Assembly: GCF_014640555.1 (NCBI RefSeq)
Contig: NZ_BMHE01000005.1
Span: 1 to 64,000, forward strand
Reading direction: 5' to 3'
DNA: 64,000 bases
Source: Paenibacillus marchantiophytorum
GTDB taxonomy: Bacteria > Bacillota > Bacilli > Paenibacillales > NBRC-103111
The notes under the pieces were generated by a model. It did not search any database and had not been told where the DNA came from. It saw only the letters and a list, made by a program, of their open reading frames with translations. Position 1 is the stretch's first letter, and every line of letters begins with the position of its first letter. Below, piece by piece: positions 1 to 9,963 of the stretch. Made by a program: the position numbers and the translations under genes.

Positions 1-324
1 CAAATTAACAGTAGACCGTGTTAGAAAAAACCAATCCCACAAGATTGCGGCTTAATTTTTTAAAAAAACAGAACGTCAAATTTCGTATAGCACAAGCCAC
101 ATTCAAAAACATTATGAAATTGATTCTATTAAAAACTTTAGATAATTAATCCTGCTACATACAATCTATTCAAACCGCGTCCTCTCCTTCTAATAGTGTT
201 TTATTTAAATATGGATTTGACAGTTATTTTAACTTCCAGCATTAACTAGGTCTGTAACTAACTTCCCACCGGAGTGGCAAAAAAATCCCATTGGAGTTGT
301 TAGGCCATACAGGGATGGAAAAAA
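1..324. other. Left-edge non-coding stretch
   Basis: AT-rich sequence with no convincing reading frame, ribosome binding site or RNA gene. It lies beyond the terminator of the RHS operon. I see nothing further that I can support in it. Confidence 0.5.
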
Positions 325-355
325 AGACCGCTGAGCGATAGTCGCAGGGCGGTCT
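325..355 (-). terminator. Rho-independent terminator of the RHS operon
   Basis: Read on the minus strand, a 7-bp stem (AGACCGC pairing with GCGGTCT) encloses a loop of about 17 nt and runs directly into a T tract. It lies just downstream of the small membrane-protein gene, so it most likely ends the operon holding that gene and the RHS gene. Confidence 0.75.
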
Positions 356-373
356 AATTAATGTTTATTAGCT

Positions 374-589
374 TTATATTACTTGAATTATCTTTAGAAT
401 GGCAACCATTATCAATAATAGTATTGATAATGACACAGCAATTTTCTTATTACGTAATTTCGAAAATAAATAGACAGTAAAAAGATAGATTAAGAAAATA
501 AATTTACCGAGCCAGTTGCTCTCGATTATAAAAAATGCTCCAATGACTAATAGCACTGAAAAATAAAATACTACCTTTGAGTTTATCAC
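374..589 (-). CDS. Small membrane protein, candidate RHS immunity protein
   Basis: A 71-residue, very hydrophobic protein that I do not recognise. It has two or three predicted membrane segments (about residues 6-23, 27-43 and 49-68) separated by a short basic stretch (KLRNKK). The start is a GTG at 589-587 that overlaps the TGA stop of the RHS gene (GTGA overlap), with a GGAG about 9 nt upstream inside the RHS coding end, so it is probably translationally coupled. A small gene coupled behind a polymorphic-toxin C-terminus is the usual place of an immunity gene, and a membrane location would suit a toxin acting at the membrane. The immunity role is inferred from position only. Confidence 0.6.
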   Translation of the reverse strand: MINSKVVFYFSVLLVIGAFFIIESNWLGKFIFLIYLFTVYLFSKLRNKKIAVSLSILLLIMVAILKIIQVI

Positions 590-3500
590 TTGTAATCACT
601 CCAATATCTATAATCAATTACATTATAACCTTTGGTGACTACAATAAGTTGCTGTGTATTCTGGGTTTCAATGTCGGTACGATAAATTATGGTTCTTCTT
701 TCACCAACATCTGGATTTTCAGGCATCCAAGCCTCGCTCAATATACCAGCAGTAAAACCAGTAGGATGCTCAAGGCTCTTCCCGCCAAATTGTTTAGCGA
801 CCAGCAAACCAATTCCGTAACCAATTACAGCCTTTGTAGTCTTTGCCTCCCAATACTCAAATGAGCTAGTTTTGTTACTTTGTTCCCAATAGGAATATTT
901 AGGGTTTTCATCGTAAAATACCTGACCAGTGGATAAAACACTAACTGTTGTTTTCTGTCCATTATCTGAGACCAAATCATGGTTCGCAACAGGAACATAT
1001 TTATATTTAATATCATCTGCCAATTTTTGATTCTTAGAGTAATAGTATTCACTTCTTATTTGATCAGCTTTTTTTTCAGCATTCATCATATCTTGCACCC
1101 TGTTCCATTTACAACTCAGACTCACACATTCTGTGTTATTAGCAGTCATCCATTTGTCTGATTGATCTTTGGTTAACTTAATTAAATCTGCATTATCTGA
1201 ATTTTTAACGTGTCCTGTCGGATCAGAGTAGATCAGAGGATTATTCTCCACATAAGTATAAAGGTTCAACGACAGCGGATTATTTATCTGCCCCTCATAC
1301 GAATCCTCGTTTATGAATCTACCAACGCTTGGATCATAGAACCGCGCCCTTAAATAGTACAGCCCTGTCTCATCATCATACTGCTCCCCAGCATACTTGA
1401 ATGAGTTGGAAATACCTTCGGTCTTGTTCACGATATTTCCCCATTCGTCATACTGATATTGATTCACAGTCGTACCATTCGCATCAACGATCTGCACAAC
1501 ATCCCCATGACCATTGTATAAATAATAATACATCTTACTTGTGCTTGTCTCTTTTTTCGCCAATAAGCGGTCGCCTCGGATGTAGTTAGCTTTAACTGTA
1601 TTGTTTCCGTCACTTTCTGAAATCACTTGTCCGTTTGCATTGTATTGATACTGTACTGTTTGCGTACCAGAAGTTTTCTTGTAACGCAAGTTATTAGGCG
1701 CGTAAGCAAACGATGTTGTAATGGTGCCACTTGTAACACTAGTCAATCGATTGAGTAAATCATACGTGTAGCCTGTATCAGGTAAGGAGAGATTCATAGC
1801 GCTGTCTTGCAGGGTCGAACGGTTACCTTTCAAATCGTACATATAACTCGCTGTGCTTCCATCTTGTCTGTTAATCCTACGTAATCGATTTAAAGCGTCG
1901 TACGAGTAATTCGTAGTGTTTGTAACCTGATTCACAGTCTCTGTCTTAGACGTGATGTTATTATTATCATCGTACTCATATGAATAGATTGACAGAGTCG
2001 TGTTGCCTTTAGTGTTCGTTACTGTATGTAGCCGATTCAACGCGTCATACGTGTTAACTGTCTTTAATACTGAACCGTCTGACAGTGTCGGGTACGTAAT
2101 GGTCTTTACTTGTCCATTTGCGTAATATTCATACGATGCATTAACAGTATCAGCTGTATTAGCAGTGGATTGACCATCCACTTGAACCTTATCCATCCGC
2201 TGTTTGTCATAGCGAAAGTTCACATTATAACTTGAAAGGTTATTTGTTTGTCTAGTAACACGACTGTTACTATCATAGGCAAGTGACAAATTCGAACTGT
2301 AATTAGTACCGGACATGCTAATGGAAGTCAATCGTTTCATGTTGTCCATGCCTGTTGTCATGTTTCCCGTACTGGTTCCATTCAAATACGTTTCTGCCTT
2401 ATCATACATGATGCCGTTACTGCCGATAATCGACTTACTTGAAAGTGTTGTGCCACTAGCGGATACCGTACTGACGGTAAGACGATTCTGTTCATCATAC
2501 TGATTGGTAAAGATCGTGCCATTGCGATCCGTATGTTTGTTTAGCAAGCCCATATTATTGTACGTGTAGGTTTCGCTTAAATTGGATGGATCGGTCTTCT
2601 GTATGAGTCCTCCAACTTCGTTGTATTGCTTCGTGTTAAGTATTGCTGCCGTATCGGAAGAACTGCTCTGCATGGAAACCTGTTGCAAGTTTCCTCCTGT
2701 ATCGTACTGGTAATTGGTTAATTGTCCCATGGCATCCTTCAACGTGACCAGACGATTCAGCTTATCGTAGGTGTACTTTCTCGTTACACCATCTGCATTA
2801 AAGTTTTTCTTCCGATCGATATACGTAGTTACATTCCCTAAAATATCGTACATATAAGATTCCGTTACCGGTTGGGTCTGATTCGGCCAATCCTTATAAG
2901 CACGAGTTGTCAGCAGACGTCCCCATTGATCCGCATCTCGTTCAACGTAGCTGGATTTCAGATTGTTTTGCCCCGAATTAGTTCGATATGCACTAACATC
3001 TGCTGCCGCGACAAAGTAATGAGTGGATCGACGTGCTTTGAGATTATATTCGGTCTCGTACAGATTGCCATATACATCTGACACTTCATTTTGTCTGCCC
3101 CATGCATCGTAATTCGCGGTAGACGTATTCCCCATAGGGTCGATGGAATAATTTACTCTTGAAAGATCATCGTAGTGGTATTGATTAAACTTCCACGCAC
3201 CTGTATTCGGATCAATAAACTGTTTAATTCGCAAGTTACCTAAACCATCATGAAACTCGTATTGTTCATTTAAGAAGGTAATAGCATTATTTGATTTTTG
3301 GGTATATTTCCGATAAGAGCGTACCTGTAAGCTTGAAATACCGAGATTCGTAGAATCATAGAGTTGTGAACTTGTGGAGTTGTTATAAATAAACACATCC
3401 GAAACGTCGTATTGTCCACCATTCAAATTCTTAAAGGTAGGGTACTTCACCTCCGTCGTACGACCTAACGCATCATAGATATACGCTGTTTTGTTAGTAT

Positions 3501-5562
3501 TCTCATCGGTCACATCTTTCAATAATCCTGTCCCGATGTAATAAGTCATCTTTTTCTTTACAGTTTGAGTAACACTTTGACCACTATCATTGGTTGTATT
3601 AAAGATGCTCTCCGTTTCACTAGGGTACGCATAGCCCGTATCTGATCCGAAAATTGTGACTGTTTTCGCTGTCTTCCCGTTATCCAATGTTTTCGTTGAG
3701 GTAACTTTTTGTACTTTACCAAGTAATGGAGTAGCAGCACCTGTACAACTCGATGTAATAGTACCGTTAGCATCCATGATATCGTAACATGTGTTGGTCA
3801 TCTCACTCTTAGGATTTGTGTAAGTTTTTAGCCTCCCGTTCGTATCATAGAAGTAACTTTCTGATGAAGCACTCGTATCGCTCACATTTTGATACCACGA
3901 TTTAGATTGTAATTGGTTATAGGTCAGTTCATACGCGTACGTAGTTGTATATTTACTTTGTGTGGCTGCATCGTTTAATTGTGTCTGAGTTAGTGGTTGC
4001 GTCTCGCTTTGCAGACCGCCCCATACATTATAAGCTTTATTCACAAAGAGTTTATTTGCTGTTATATCAGTGTCGCCTACCGCGTAGTCTGCCATTTGAA
4101 TACTTGTTGGTAAATATGTAAAAGTCGAATGAAAGGCAAGGTTGGTAGATATTTTACGCTCCCCATTAGAAGTTTTTGTCTCCGTCGATTTAGGCTGCTT
4201 GAGTCCGTTAAAAGTTGAAATGGTTTGTAGTCCATTCGTACTCGTCGTACTTTGCAATGTTGATGTTGATGAAAACGTATAGGTGCTCGGGAGATTATTT
4301 TGATCGTAGTACGTAGGATAGCCAGTATAGTCGCCATTGTAAGTGTAATTTATTTGATTATTATCCGTTTTCAACACATCTTTGCGACTTATGATGCGAA
4401 ACTCTTCCCCAACGCCGCTAGTTCCTAAGTTTCGAGTGACTTTTTCATACTGGTACTTGATCTTGGAGTTGGGGTAAGATACAGTATTTAAAAGAAAATT
4501 GGAATTCCAGCCAGAGTAACTATCAAGATATTTTTTAATGTAATCAAACTTACCGCTATAATACATATTGGTACTTGAATCTACAGCATAATCAAAAGAA
4601 AGGTAATCTCCAGCTTGATTTTGAATACTTGATAAAAAAGGCTTATACCCATCCGGATTCCCATTAAATGTACTTTTAGAACGCCATTTCGTGTACGTAA
4701 CTGATTGAACGACACTACCACCAGGGTCTTTAACCGAAATAACGGTTTTCTCCCCATTAAAGTTAGGATCCGTTGTTGTCTGTAGGTTAGTGTCATAGGT
4801 AAAACTCACCATTCTACCGACTGTATCGGTAATTGAATCGATCACTTTATATGTTTGACCGTCGTACATTAGGCGATCTAGGTGAGAGAATGTAATTTTA
4901 TTTCCAAATCGGTCTACTATCCCCAGCAAGCGACCGTCTGATGCAAAATATTCACGTTTCATGCTCGCATACTCTAAATAATAAGCAGAATTAGCCTGTC
5001 CATTAGAAAAAGTGTTAGCGGGATCTTGTACAAAACGCAAGTCTTTTCCTTGATAACCTAGTAAATGCGTATAGCTTTCTGCAGTACCTGTTGCACTGAA
5101 ATCCACACGATAAATGGAACCTTCTCCGTTATGATAATACATATAACCATCCTGCAATTGTAAAGAAGGAAAACGAAACGACCATCCTATTCCCAAATCG
5201 TATCGACTATTCAGATAATTATATTTTTGAATATTGCCAGAAACATTGTATTTTCTCGTATATCCAAAGCTATAGTTACTTTGATACAATATCCCAATAT
5301 CTAGATCAAGCCCTTCTCTACCTGGAAGATGAATATTATTCTGCTTCCACGTAAGCGCACCAGTAGCAGGATCAATCGCTTCACTGGAACCATTATGATC
5401 TGAAAATTGTGGCTTTTGAGTTTGGTTAATTTGCTGCTGGGTAATAAGTCCATTCATGACTGCATCAGTACCAAATACATCCGCATAAGCATGATGGGAA
5501 GAAAGCACTGTAACGATGAGAAATGCGAAGAATCCACTAAGGAAAATAAGACTCTTTTTCAT
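586..5562 (-). CDS. Secreted RHS/YD-repeat protein with variable C-terminal domain
   Basis: A 1658-residue protein with a Sec signal peptide (residues 1-27, ending HAYA). The main body carries many YD repeats (patterns such as YDALNRL and YDTNGRL), which in this family form a hollow shell. The conserved RHS core motif (YLRARFYDPSVGRF, then NLYTYVENNPL and DPTGH) lies near residues 1415-1451. Behind it follow about 207 residues of unrelated sequence, the usual place of a polymorphic toxin tip. That tip is not recognised; it has two Cys near its start and a glycine-rich hydrophobic stretch (AVIGYGIGLLVAKQFGG) about residues 1578-1594. The start ATG has an AAAGGAGGG site lying inside the end of the upstream gene, from which it is separated by only 2 nt. 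A contact-dependent or secreted toxin role is inference. Confidence 0.88.
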   Translation of the reverse strand: MKKSLIFLSGFFAFLIVTVLSSHHAYADVFGTDAVMNGLITQQQINQTQKPQFSDHNGSSEAIDPATGALTWKQNNIHLPGREGLDLDIGILYQSNYSFGYTRKYNVSGNIQKYNYLNSRYDLGIGWSFRFPSLQLQDGYMYYHNGEGSIYRVDFSATGTAESYTHLLGYQGKDLRFVQDPANTFSNGQANSAYYLEYASMKREYFASDGRLLGIVDRFGNKITFSHLDRLMYDGQTYKVIDSITDTVGRMVSFTYDTNLQTTTDPNFNGEKTVISVKDPGGSVVQSVTYTKWRSKSTFNGNPDGYKPFLSSIQNQAGDYLSFDYAVDSSTNMYYSGKFDYIKKYLDSYSGWNSNFLLNTVSYPNSKIKYQYEKVTRNLGTSGVGEEFRIISRKDVLKTDNNQINYTYNGDYTGYPTYYDQNNLPSTYTFSSTSTLQSTTSTNGLQTISTFNGLKQPKSTETKTSNGERKISTNLAFHSTFTYLPTSIQMADYAVGDTDITANKLFVNKAYNVWGGLQSETQPLTQTQLNDAATQSKYTTTYAYELTYNQLQSKSWYQNVSDTSASSESYFYDTNGRLKTYTNPKSEMTNTCYDIMDANGTITSSCTGAATPLLGKVQKVTSTKTLDNGKTAKTVTIFGSDTGYAYPSETESIFNTTNDSGQSVTQTVKKKMTYYIGTGLLKDVTDENTNKTAYIYDALGRTTEVKYPTFKNLNGGQYDVSDVFIYNNSTSSQLYDSTNLGISSLQVRSYRKYTQKSNNAITFLNEQYEFHDGLGNLRIKQFIDPNTGAWKFNQYHYDDLSRVNYSIDPMGNTSTANYDAWGRQNEVSDVYGNLYETEYNLKARRSTHYFVAAADVSAYRTNSGQNNLKSSYVERDADQWGRLLTTRAYKDWPNQTQPVTESYMYDILGNVTTYIDRKKNFNADGVTRKYTYDKLNRLVTLKDAMGQLTNYQYDTGGNLQQVSMQSSSSDTAAILNTKQYNEVGGLIQKTDPSNLSETYTYNNMGLLNKHTDRNGTIFTNQYDEQNRLTVSTVSASGTTLSSKSIIGSNGIMYDKAETYLNGTSTGNMTTGMDNMKRLTSISMSGTNYSSNLSLAYDSNSRVTRQTNNLSSYNVNFRYDKQRMDKVQVDGQSTANTADTVNASYEYYANGQVKTITYPTLSDGSVLKTVNTYDALNRLHTVTNTKGNTTLSIYSYEYDDNNNITSKTETVNQVTNTTNYSYDALNRLRRINRQDGSTASYMYDLKGNRSTLQDSAMNLSLPDTGYTYDLLNRLTSVTSGTITTSFAYAPNNLRYKKTSGTQTVQYQYNANGQVISESDGNNTVKANYIRGDRLLAKKETSTSKMYYYLYNGHGDVVQIVDANGTTVNQYQYDEWGNIVNKTEGISNSFKYAGEQYDDETGLYYLRARFYDPSVGRFINEDSYEGQINNPLSLNLYTYVENNPLIYSDPTGHVKNSDNADLIKLTKDQSDKWMTANNTECVSLSCKWNRVQDMMNAEKKADQIRSEYYYSKNQKLADDIKYKYVPVANHDLVSDNGQKTTVSVLSTGQVFYDENPKYSYWEQSNKTSSFEYWEAKTTKAVIGYGIGLLVAKQFGGKSLEHPTGFTAGILSEAWMPENPDVGERRTIIYRTDIETQNTQQLIVVTKGYNVIDYRYWSDYK

Positions 5563-5564
5563 GG

Positions 5565-6260
5565 TTACTTCCCTCCTTTGCCCTTCGAATTCTTATCATG
5601 AAGCTTTTGAAGTCCTGAACGACCTTCCTCTTTAAAAGTTGCAATAATATCGTCAGATACTAGGTCAGGATTCGTCTCTACCTGTTGAAGGATTTCCAGC
5701 TTTTCTGCATCACTTATAGTTTTACCTGCAAACTTTTTCTCAAGATTAGCATGTTTCTTTATAAGCGTTTTAAGTTGCTTTTGCTTCTGTTCTGTCACAT
5801 CTTTTTCTATGTCATCCCAATTTTCTTTTCCTGCACGTTTCGTTTTAATCAGCTCTTTTGGATTGACAAGCAACTGGTTACCAATTTCATCTGAACGATA
5901 GATGTCTTCCAGTGTAGCTCCACTTAGTAAGAGTTCCTCCACGTCTTTTTGGGCATAGTTAAACTCGTCTTGTTGCTTTAGACGATGTTTTCGGTTTTCT
6001 GCAGCTTTTGCTTTAATAGCTTCAACTTGATTGTCCGTTTCCTTTGGTGTAGTAATATCTTGTGTAAGTGTTTGTGGTTTTTCTTCTTCCCGCTCAACTT
6101 TCTTTGAAGGTTCATTGGAACGGAGTACACTTCCTACTTTGCTGAGACCTCCAGAAATGATATTGCTATCTGCTAATACTGGTAGAGCTAAACTACTGAC
6201 TACGACAACGATTAACAAAACGGAAACTATAATTTTGAACCTCTTACTATATTTTTTCAA
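5565..6260 (-). CDS. Secreted or anchored charged coiled-coil protein of the RHS operon
   Basis: A 231-residue protein that I do not recognise. It has a basic N-terminus (MKKYSKRFK), a hydrophobic segment (about residues 9-29) and a likely cleavage after LPVLA, so it is exported. The rest is very hydrophilic, rich in Lys, Glu and Gln with heptad-like stretches suggesting coiled coil, and ends in GKGGK. It lies directly upstream of the RHS gene and its last codons hold the RHS ribosome binding site, so the two are almost certainly cotranscribed. A helper role in export or display of the RHS protein is possible, but only position supports it. Confidence 0.75.
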   Translation of the reverse strand: MKKYSKRFKIIVSVLLIVVVVSSLALPVLADSNIISGGLSKVGSVLRSNEPSKKVEREEEKPQTLTQDITTPKETDNQVEAIKAKAAENRKHRLKQQDEFNYAQKDVEELLLSGATLEDIYRSDEIGNQLLVNPKELIKTKRAGKENWDDIEKDVTEQKQKQLKTLIKKHANLEKKFAGKTISDAEKLEILQQVETNPDLVSDDIIATFKEEGRSGLQKLHDKNSKGKGGK

Positions 6261-6378
6261 TGGTTATCTTCCTTTCCAACTTGTGGGTGGTATTTGTTTG
6301 CTAATTAGAAATACCTTCTGCCGCTAAAATATGGGCGCAATAAGTGAAAATAATATGACTAGACTTTACGTTCTAGTG

Positions 6379-9300
6379 TTACTTTGAAATTAAATTCCCA
6401 TTATTATCATAAACAAATGTTTTAATGATCTGACCTGTTGATGTAATGCTGATGGAAGTCAGTCTCCCTCTCGAATCATAGGTGTATGTCAGTTTTCCAT
6501 TTAGAAATACACTTATCGCATTGCTCGATAAAGATAAGTTGCCTGCGCCGTCCTTCGCCTTAACAGTTAAAATATTAAGCGTATTTGCTGAAAGAACTGT
6601 TACCGTATACGTTGTCGTACTACCATTCACACTTCCAGTTAACGTTGACCCACTGTAGATGTCATAACCTGTCACCCCTACATTGTCTGTCGATGTTGTC
6701 CATGTGAGCGTAATCGTACTATTCGTTTTTCCGCTTATTACTACATTACTTGGAACTGTCGGGGCTAGCGTGTCAATGATTGCATTTATGGCACCACTTG
6801 CAGCCGATAGATTACCTGATCCATCTTTTGATTTCACACTAAATGAATAAGTTGTATTGGCTGTTAGTCCCGCCACGGTAAAGGTAGTTGTCGCTCCGTT
6901 TACAGAGCCTACAAGCATAGCTCCCTGGTAGATGTCATAACCTGCTATCCCTACGTTGTCTGTCGATGCTGTCCATGTGAGCTTAATCGTATTATTCGTT
7001 TTTCCGCTTATTACTATATTACTTGGAACTGTCGGGGCTAGCGTGTCAATGATTGCATTTATGGCACCACTTGCAGCCGATAGATTACCTGACCCATCTT
7101 TTGATTTCACACTAAATGAATAAGTTGTATTGGCTGTTAATCCCGCCACGGTAAAGGTAGTTGTCGCTCCGTTTACAGAGCCTACAAGCATAGCTCCCTG
7201 GTAGATGTCATAACCTGCTACTCCTACATTGTCTGTTGATGCTGTCCAACTTAGTGTCATGGAATTTGCTGTAGATCCACTAATTTTCAAACCGCTTGGA
7301 GCCGTGGGAGGAGCCGTGTCACGGTATTTTAAAGGAATTGAGATATTTGCATAAATGGCACGCCCTATAGATTCTCGAAATACGATATAATAGGTCACTC
7401 CTGCTTCAAAGATATCCAAAACCTCAGTACTATGTTCTTCTATTAGTAAGCCAGTTAGATTGGACTGCGAATAAATCAGGATTGTTGGCTTACTATATTC
7501 AACATAATTATATCGATTGAAAGTAATTCTATAACCTCCCGAAATGTCAGGAGTAAATTGAAAAAATTCTGGAATTAATTCAGGTTTATGAATATTGATA
7601 TTAGATCCTGCTGATATATCTATATAATTAACAGCATTTTTTGAAACAGAAAGCTGTGTATGAATTGGACTTCCGTTAAAACCAGAAACCTTTATATAAT
7701 AAATTTCCCCTGGAATCATATTTACTCTTGAAAACAATACGGCCGAAGGACTGCCATCACCCTTAAAAGCAATTAAATTGGTCAAATTCTTATCGCTATA
7801 CATATTAAGCATCGTTTTATCTGTACCGTTCACTTCAAAATTTTTTGTAGAGAACCCGTATGTACCGTATGAAGCCGGCGAAAAACGGAACACTTTACTT
7901 TCGTTCGCAGATAAATCCACATCCACTGTGGTTAGCAAATCAAGTGTATCCCATGACGAACTAACGGATAATCTGGCGTTTACCGCACCTGAATAGGGTA
8001 GAATCTTTACATAATACTCCGTATTTTTCGTTAGCATTACATTCATTTCAGAGAATACTGATCCATTGGCATCATTGTTGCTAGCTATCTGATTGGTTAA
8101 CTGCCAGTCAGTAAACAGGATTAACTCCGTATCATTAGGAGCACCATACCCCCCAAAGGGTCCGGTGTAAATTTTATACATACCTGTATTTTCAGGTACA
8201 AAAGAATAATAATAGGATTCCCCTACCCCAAGAGATACATCTTTATACAAATTTAGATACAAGCGATTATCCAATATAGAAACAGCCGGATCTTCATCCA
8301 CATAATTAGGCAATAATGCTTGAAATTCATTCACGCTCTCCTGATATTTTAATTTCAGGCCATCAAATTGATCTTTCCTGATTTCAAAATTAGCATAAAC
8401 ACTAGAATTCACACTCGAATAAACCGATTGTCCAACCGTGGTTTCAGCATCTGGAGGAACTACGGGTGTCATCCCGCTATGCAAAATTAAGTTTTCAATT
8501 AACAGCTCGTTGTAATGGTCCTCAATCTTCTTGGCCGCTTCGATATTGTTCTCTTTCAAAGCCAGCTTCTTCAATCCAAGAAGTCTGTTATTGATTTGCA
8601 GCAATTCCCGGTCCCATTGAATGAGAGGATCTTGCGAGGAAGTCTCTATAGGACCTGCAACTGCTGGAGGGATCGGCTTGTCGATAACCCCAAGCGCTCT
8701 GGCTAGATTAACAAGTCCATGCCCGTACTCCTGATTGCCTCCCAACCTGGTAGCCGTCTCAAAAAGTTTGTTTTTAACTTGTTCGCCTGTCCAATTCTTA
8801 TGGGCAGACCACAAGGCTGCTAGCGATCCTGTAACATGGGGCGCAGCCATCGAAGTACCGCTAAGATTGCCGTAGTCTTGATCACTTGTCGTACTGAGGA
8901 TTTCCGAGCCTGGCGCGACCAAATCGATCTCATTCCCTGAACTGGAATAATCCGCCCGCAAATGTTGCTTGGTAACAGCACCTACGGAGATGGTTTCTGG
9001 ATATAAAGCAGGGTAAGTCTCCGTCTCAGCGCCTTTACCGCTGTTGCCTGCAGCTGCTACGACCAAGATGCCCTGCTCCGTTGCTGCTTGAATGGCCTCG
9101 TGCAAGGCTCTGCTGTTGTCACTCCCACCAAAACTTATGGAAATAATATTCATTCGATTCTGAATGGCCCATTCAATTCCCTGAATTACTTGACTATATG
9201 TTCCTGTACCGGTTTGATTCAGGACTTTCACAGCGAATATTTCCGATTGAGGGGCCACGCCAATAACGCCAATACGGTTATCTAAGGCAGCTATCGTGCC

Positions 9301-9963
9301 GGCCACATGGGTGCCATGTCCGTTATCATCCTGATATCCGGTGACACCTTCGACAAAAGAGACTCCGCCTTTTACTTGCAGATCTGGATGATCACTTATT
9401 CCCGTATCCAAAATCGCAATTCGAATAGCGTTTCCTCGCTGATTCTTTTCGGTCAGCAGATCGGCTCCGACAGCATGGATTCCCCATGGAATTTGTTCTT
9501 GGTTTTTCTGTCTAACATTTGATGATGCTCGCTCTCTGTTTACAGGACCAATGGAAGCGATGTTTACCTCCGAATCAGGTTCAATATAAGCGATGTTCGT
9601 ATCGCTCTGTAAGCTCTGAACTTCATACACATCCAAACTTAAACCCAGTGAATTTGATGAAGATAATTTCTTTCCCTTCTTTTTTTGCAGCCCTTTTCTG
9701 GCTTTAAAGCTCTCAGATTCCACGTTTTTCTTCAGACCGACAATGTACCTTTTCTCATTCTTTCTTCCATTCATTTCTTGAATTTTGGCTGGTTCCTGAA
9801 TATATACTTGTTCTTGCACTGTGGTTACACGGTCTTCCTTACTGCTTAACATTTTTTGTGCGTTTAAAGGTAGTGATGTTTCACTGTTGGCCAAGGCTGC
9901 GCTTGACATCATCAGCATGGATGAAATCAAAACCACGGGGATAAATCCTTTTGTTCGTTTCAT
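6379..9963 (-). CDS. Subtilisin-like S8 serine protease with FN3 repeats and YD-repeat tail
   Basis: A 1194-residue secreted protease. A signal peptide (about 1-26) precedes an inhibitor-I9-like propeptide region (KRYIVGLKK, about 71-130). The S8 domain shows Asp186 (AILDTGIS), His216 (GHGTHVAG), oxyanion Asn307 (AAAGNSG) and Ser371 (GTSMAAPHVTG). After a linker come beta-rich regions resembling bacterial prepeptidase C-terminal domains (about 560-880), then three FN3 domains of 91 residues each (about 883-1157). The last 37 residues (TYDSRGRLTSI, YDNNGNL) are a YD/RHS-type repeat, unusual for a subtilase. The RHS operon lies immediately downstream in the same orientation, so the protease could process those proteins (inference). 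Start codon ATG 9963, with a purine-rich AAAAGAGGACG site upstream. Confidence 0.9.
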   Translation of the reverse strand: MKRTKGFIPVVLISSMLMMSSAALANSETSLPLNAQKMLSSKEDRVTTVQEQVYIQEPAKIQEMNGRKNEKRYIVGLKKNVESESFKARKGLQKKKGKKLSSSNSLGLSLDVYEVQSLQSDTNIAYIEPDSEVNIASIGPVNRERASSNVRQKNQEQIPWGIHAVGADLLTEKNQRGNAIRIAILDTGISDHPDLQVKGGVSFVEGVTGYQDDNGHGTHVAGTIAALDNRIGVIGVAPQSEIFAVKVLNQTGTGTYSQVIQGIEWAIQNRMNIISISFGGSDNSRALHEAIQAATEQGILVVAAAGNSGKGAETETYPALYPETISVGAVTKQHLRADYSSSGNEIDLVAPGSEILSTTSDQDYGNLSGTSMAAPHVTGSLAALWSAHKNWTGEQVKNKLFETATRLGGNQEYGHGLVNLARALGVIDKPIPPAVAGPIETSSQDPLIQWDRELLQINNRLLGLKKLALKENNIEAAKKIEDHYNELLIENLILHSGMTPVVPPDAETTVGQSVYSSVNSSVYANFEIRKDQFDGLKLKYQESVNEFQALLPNYVDEDPAVSILDNRLYLNLYKDVSLGVGESYYYSFVPENTGMYKIYTGPFGGYGAPNDTELILFTDWQLTNQIASNNDANGSVFSEMNVMLTKNTEYYVKILPYSGAVNARLSVSSSWDTLDLLTTVDVDLSANESKVFRFSPASYGTYGFSTKNFEVNGTDKTMLNMYSDKNLTNLIAFKGDGSPSAVLFSRVNMIPGEIYYIKVSGFNGSPIHTQLSVSKNAVNYIDISAGSNINIHKPELIPEFFQFTPDISGGYRITFNRYNYVEYSKPTILIYSQSNLTGLLIEEHSTEVLDIFEAGVTYYIVFRESIGRAIYANISIPLKYRDTAPPTAPSGLKISGSTANSMTLSWTASTDNVGVAGYDIYQGAMLVGSVNGATTTFTVAGLTANTTYSFSVKSKDGSGNLSAASGAINAIIDTLAPTVPSNIVISGKTNNTIKLTWTASTDNVGIAGYDIYQGAMLVGSVNGATTTFTVAGLTANTTYSFSVKSKDGSGNLSAASGAINAIIDTLAPTVPSNVVISGKTNSTITLTWTTSTDNVGVTGYDIYSGSTLTGSVNGSTTTYTVTVLSANTLNILTVKAKDGAGNLSLSSNAISVFLNGKLTYTYDSRGRLTSISITSTGQIIKTFVYDNNGNLISK
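6498..7320 (-). repeat. Three tandem 273-bp FN3-coding repeats in the S8 protease gene
   Basis: Three FN3 units of 273 bp (91 residues) lie in tandem within the protease gene. The two upstream units are almost identical over roughly 200 nt, while the third (nearest the 3' end) has diverged. The high identity points to recent unequal duplication or ongoing gene conversion, and the repeats could vary in number between strains. Confidence 0.85.
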
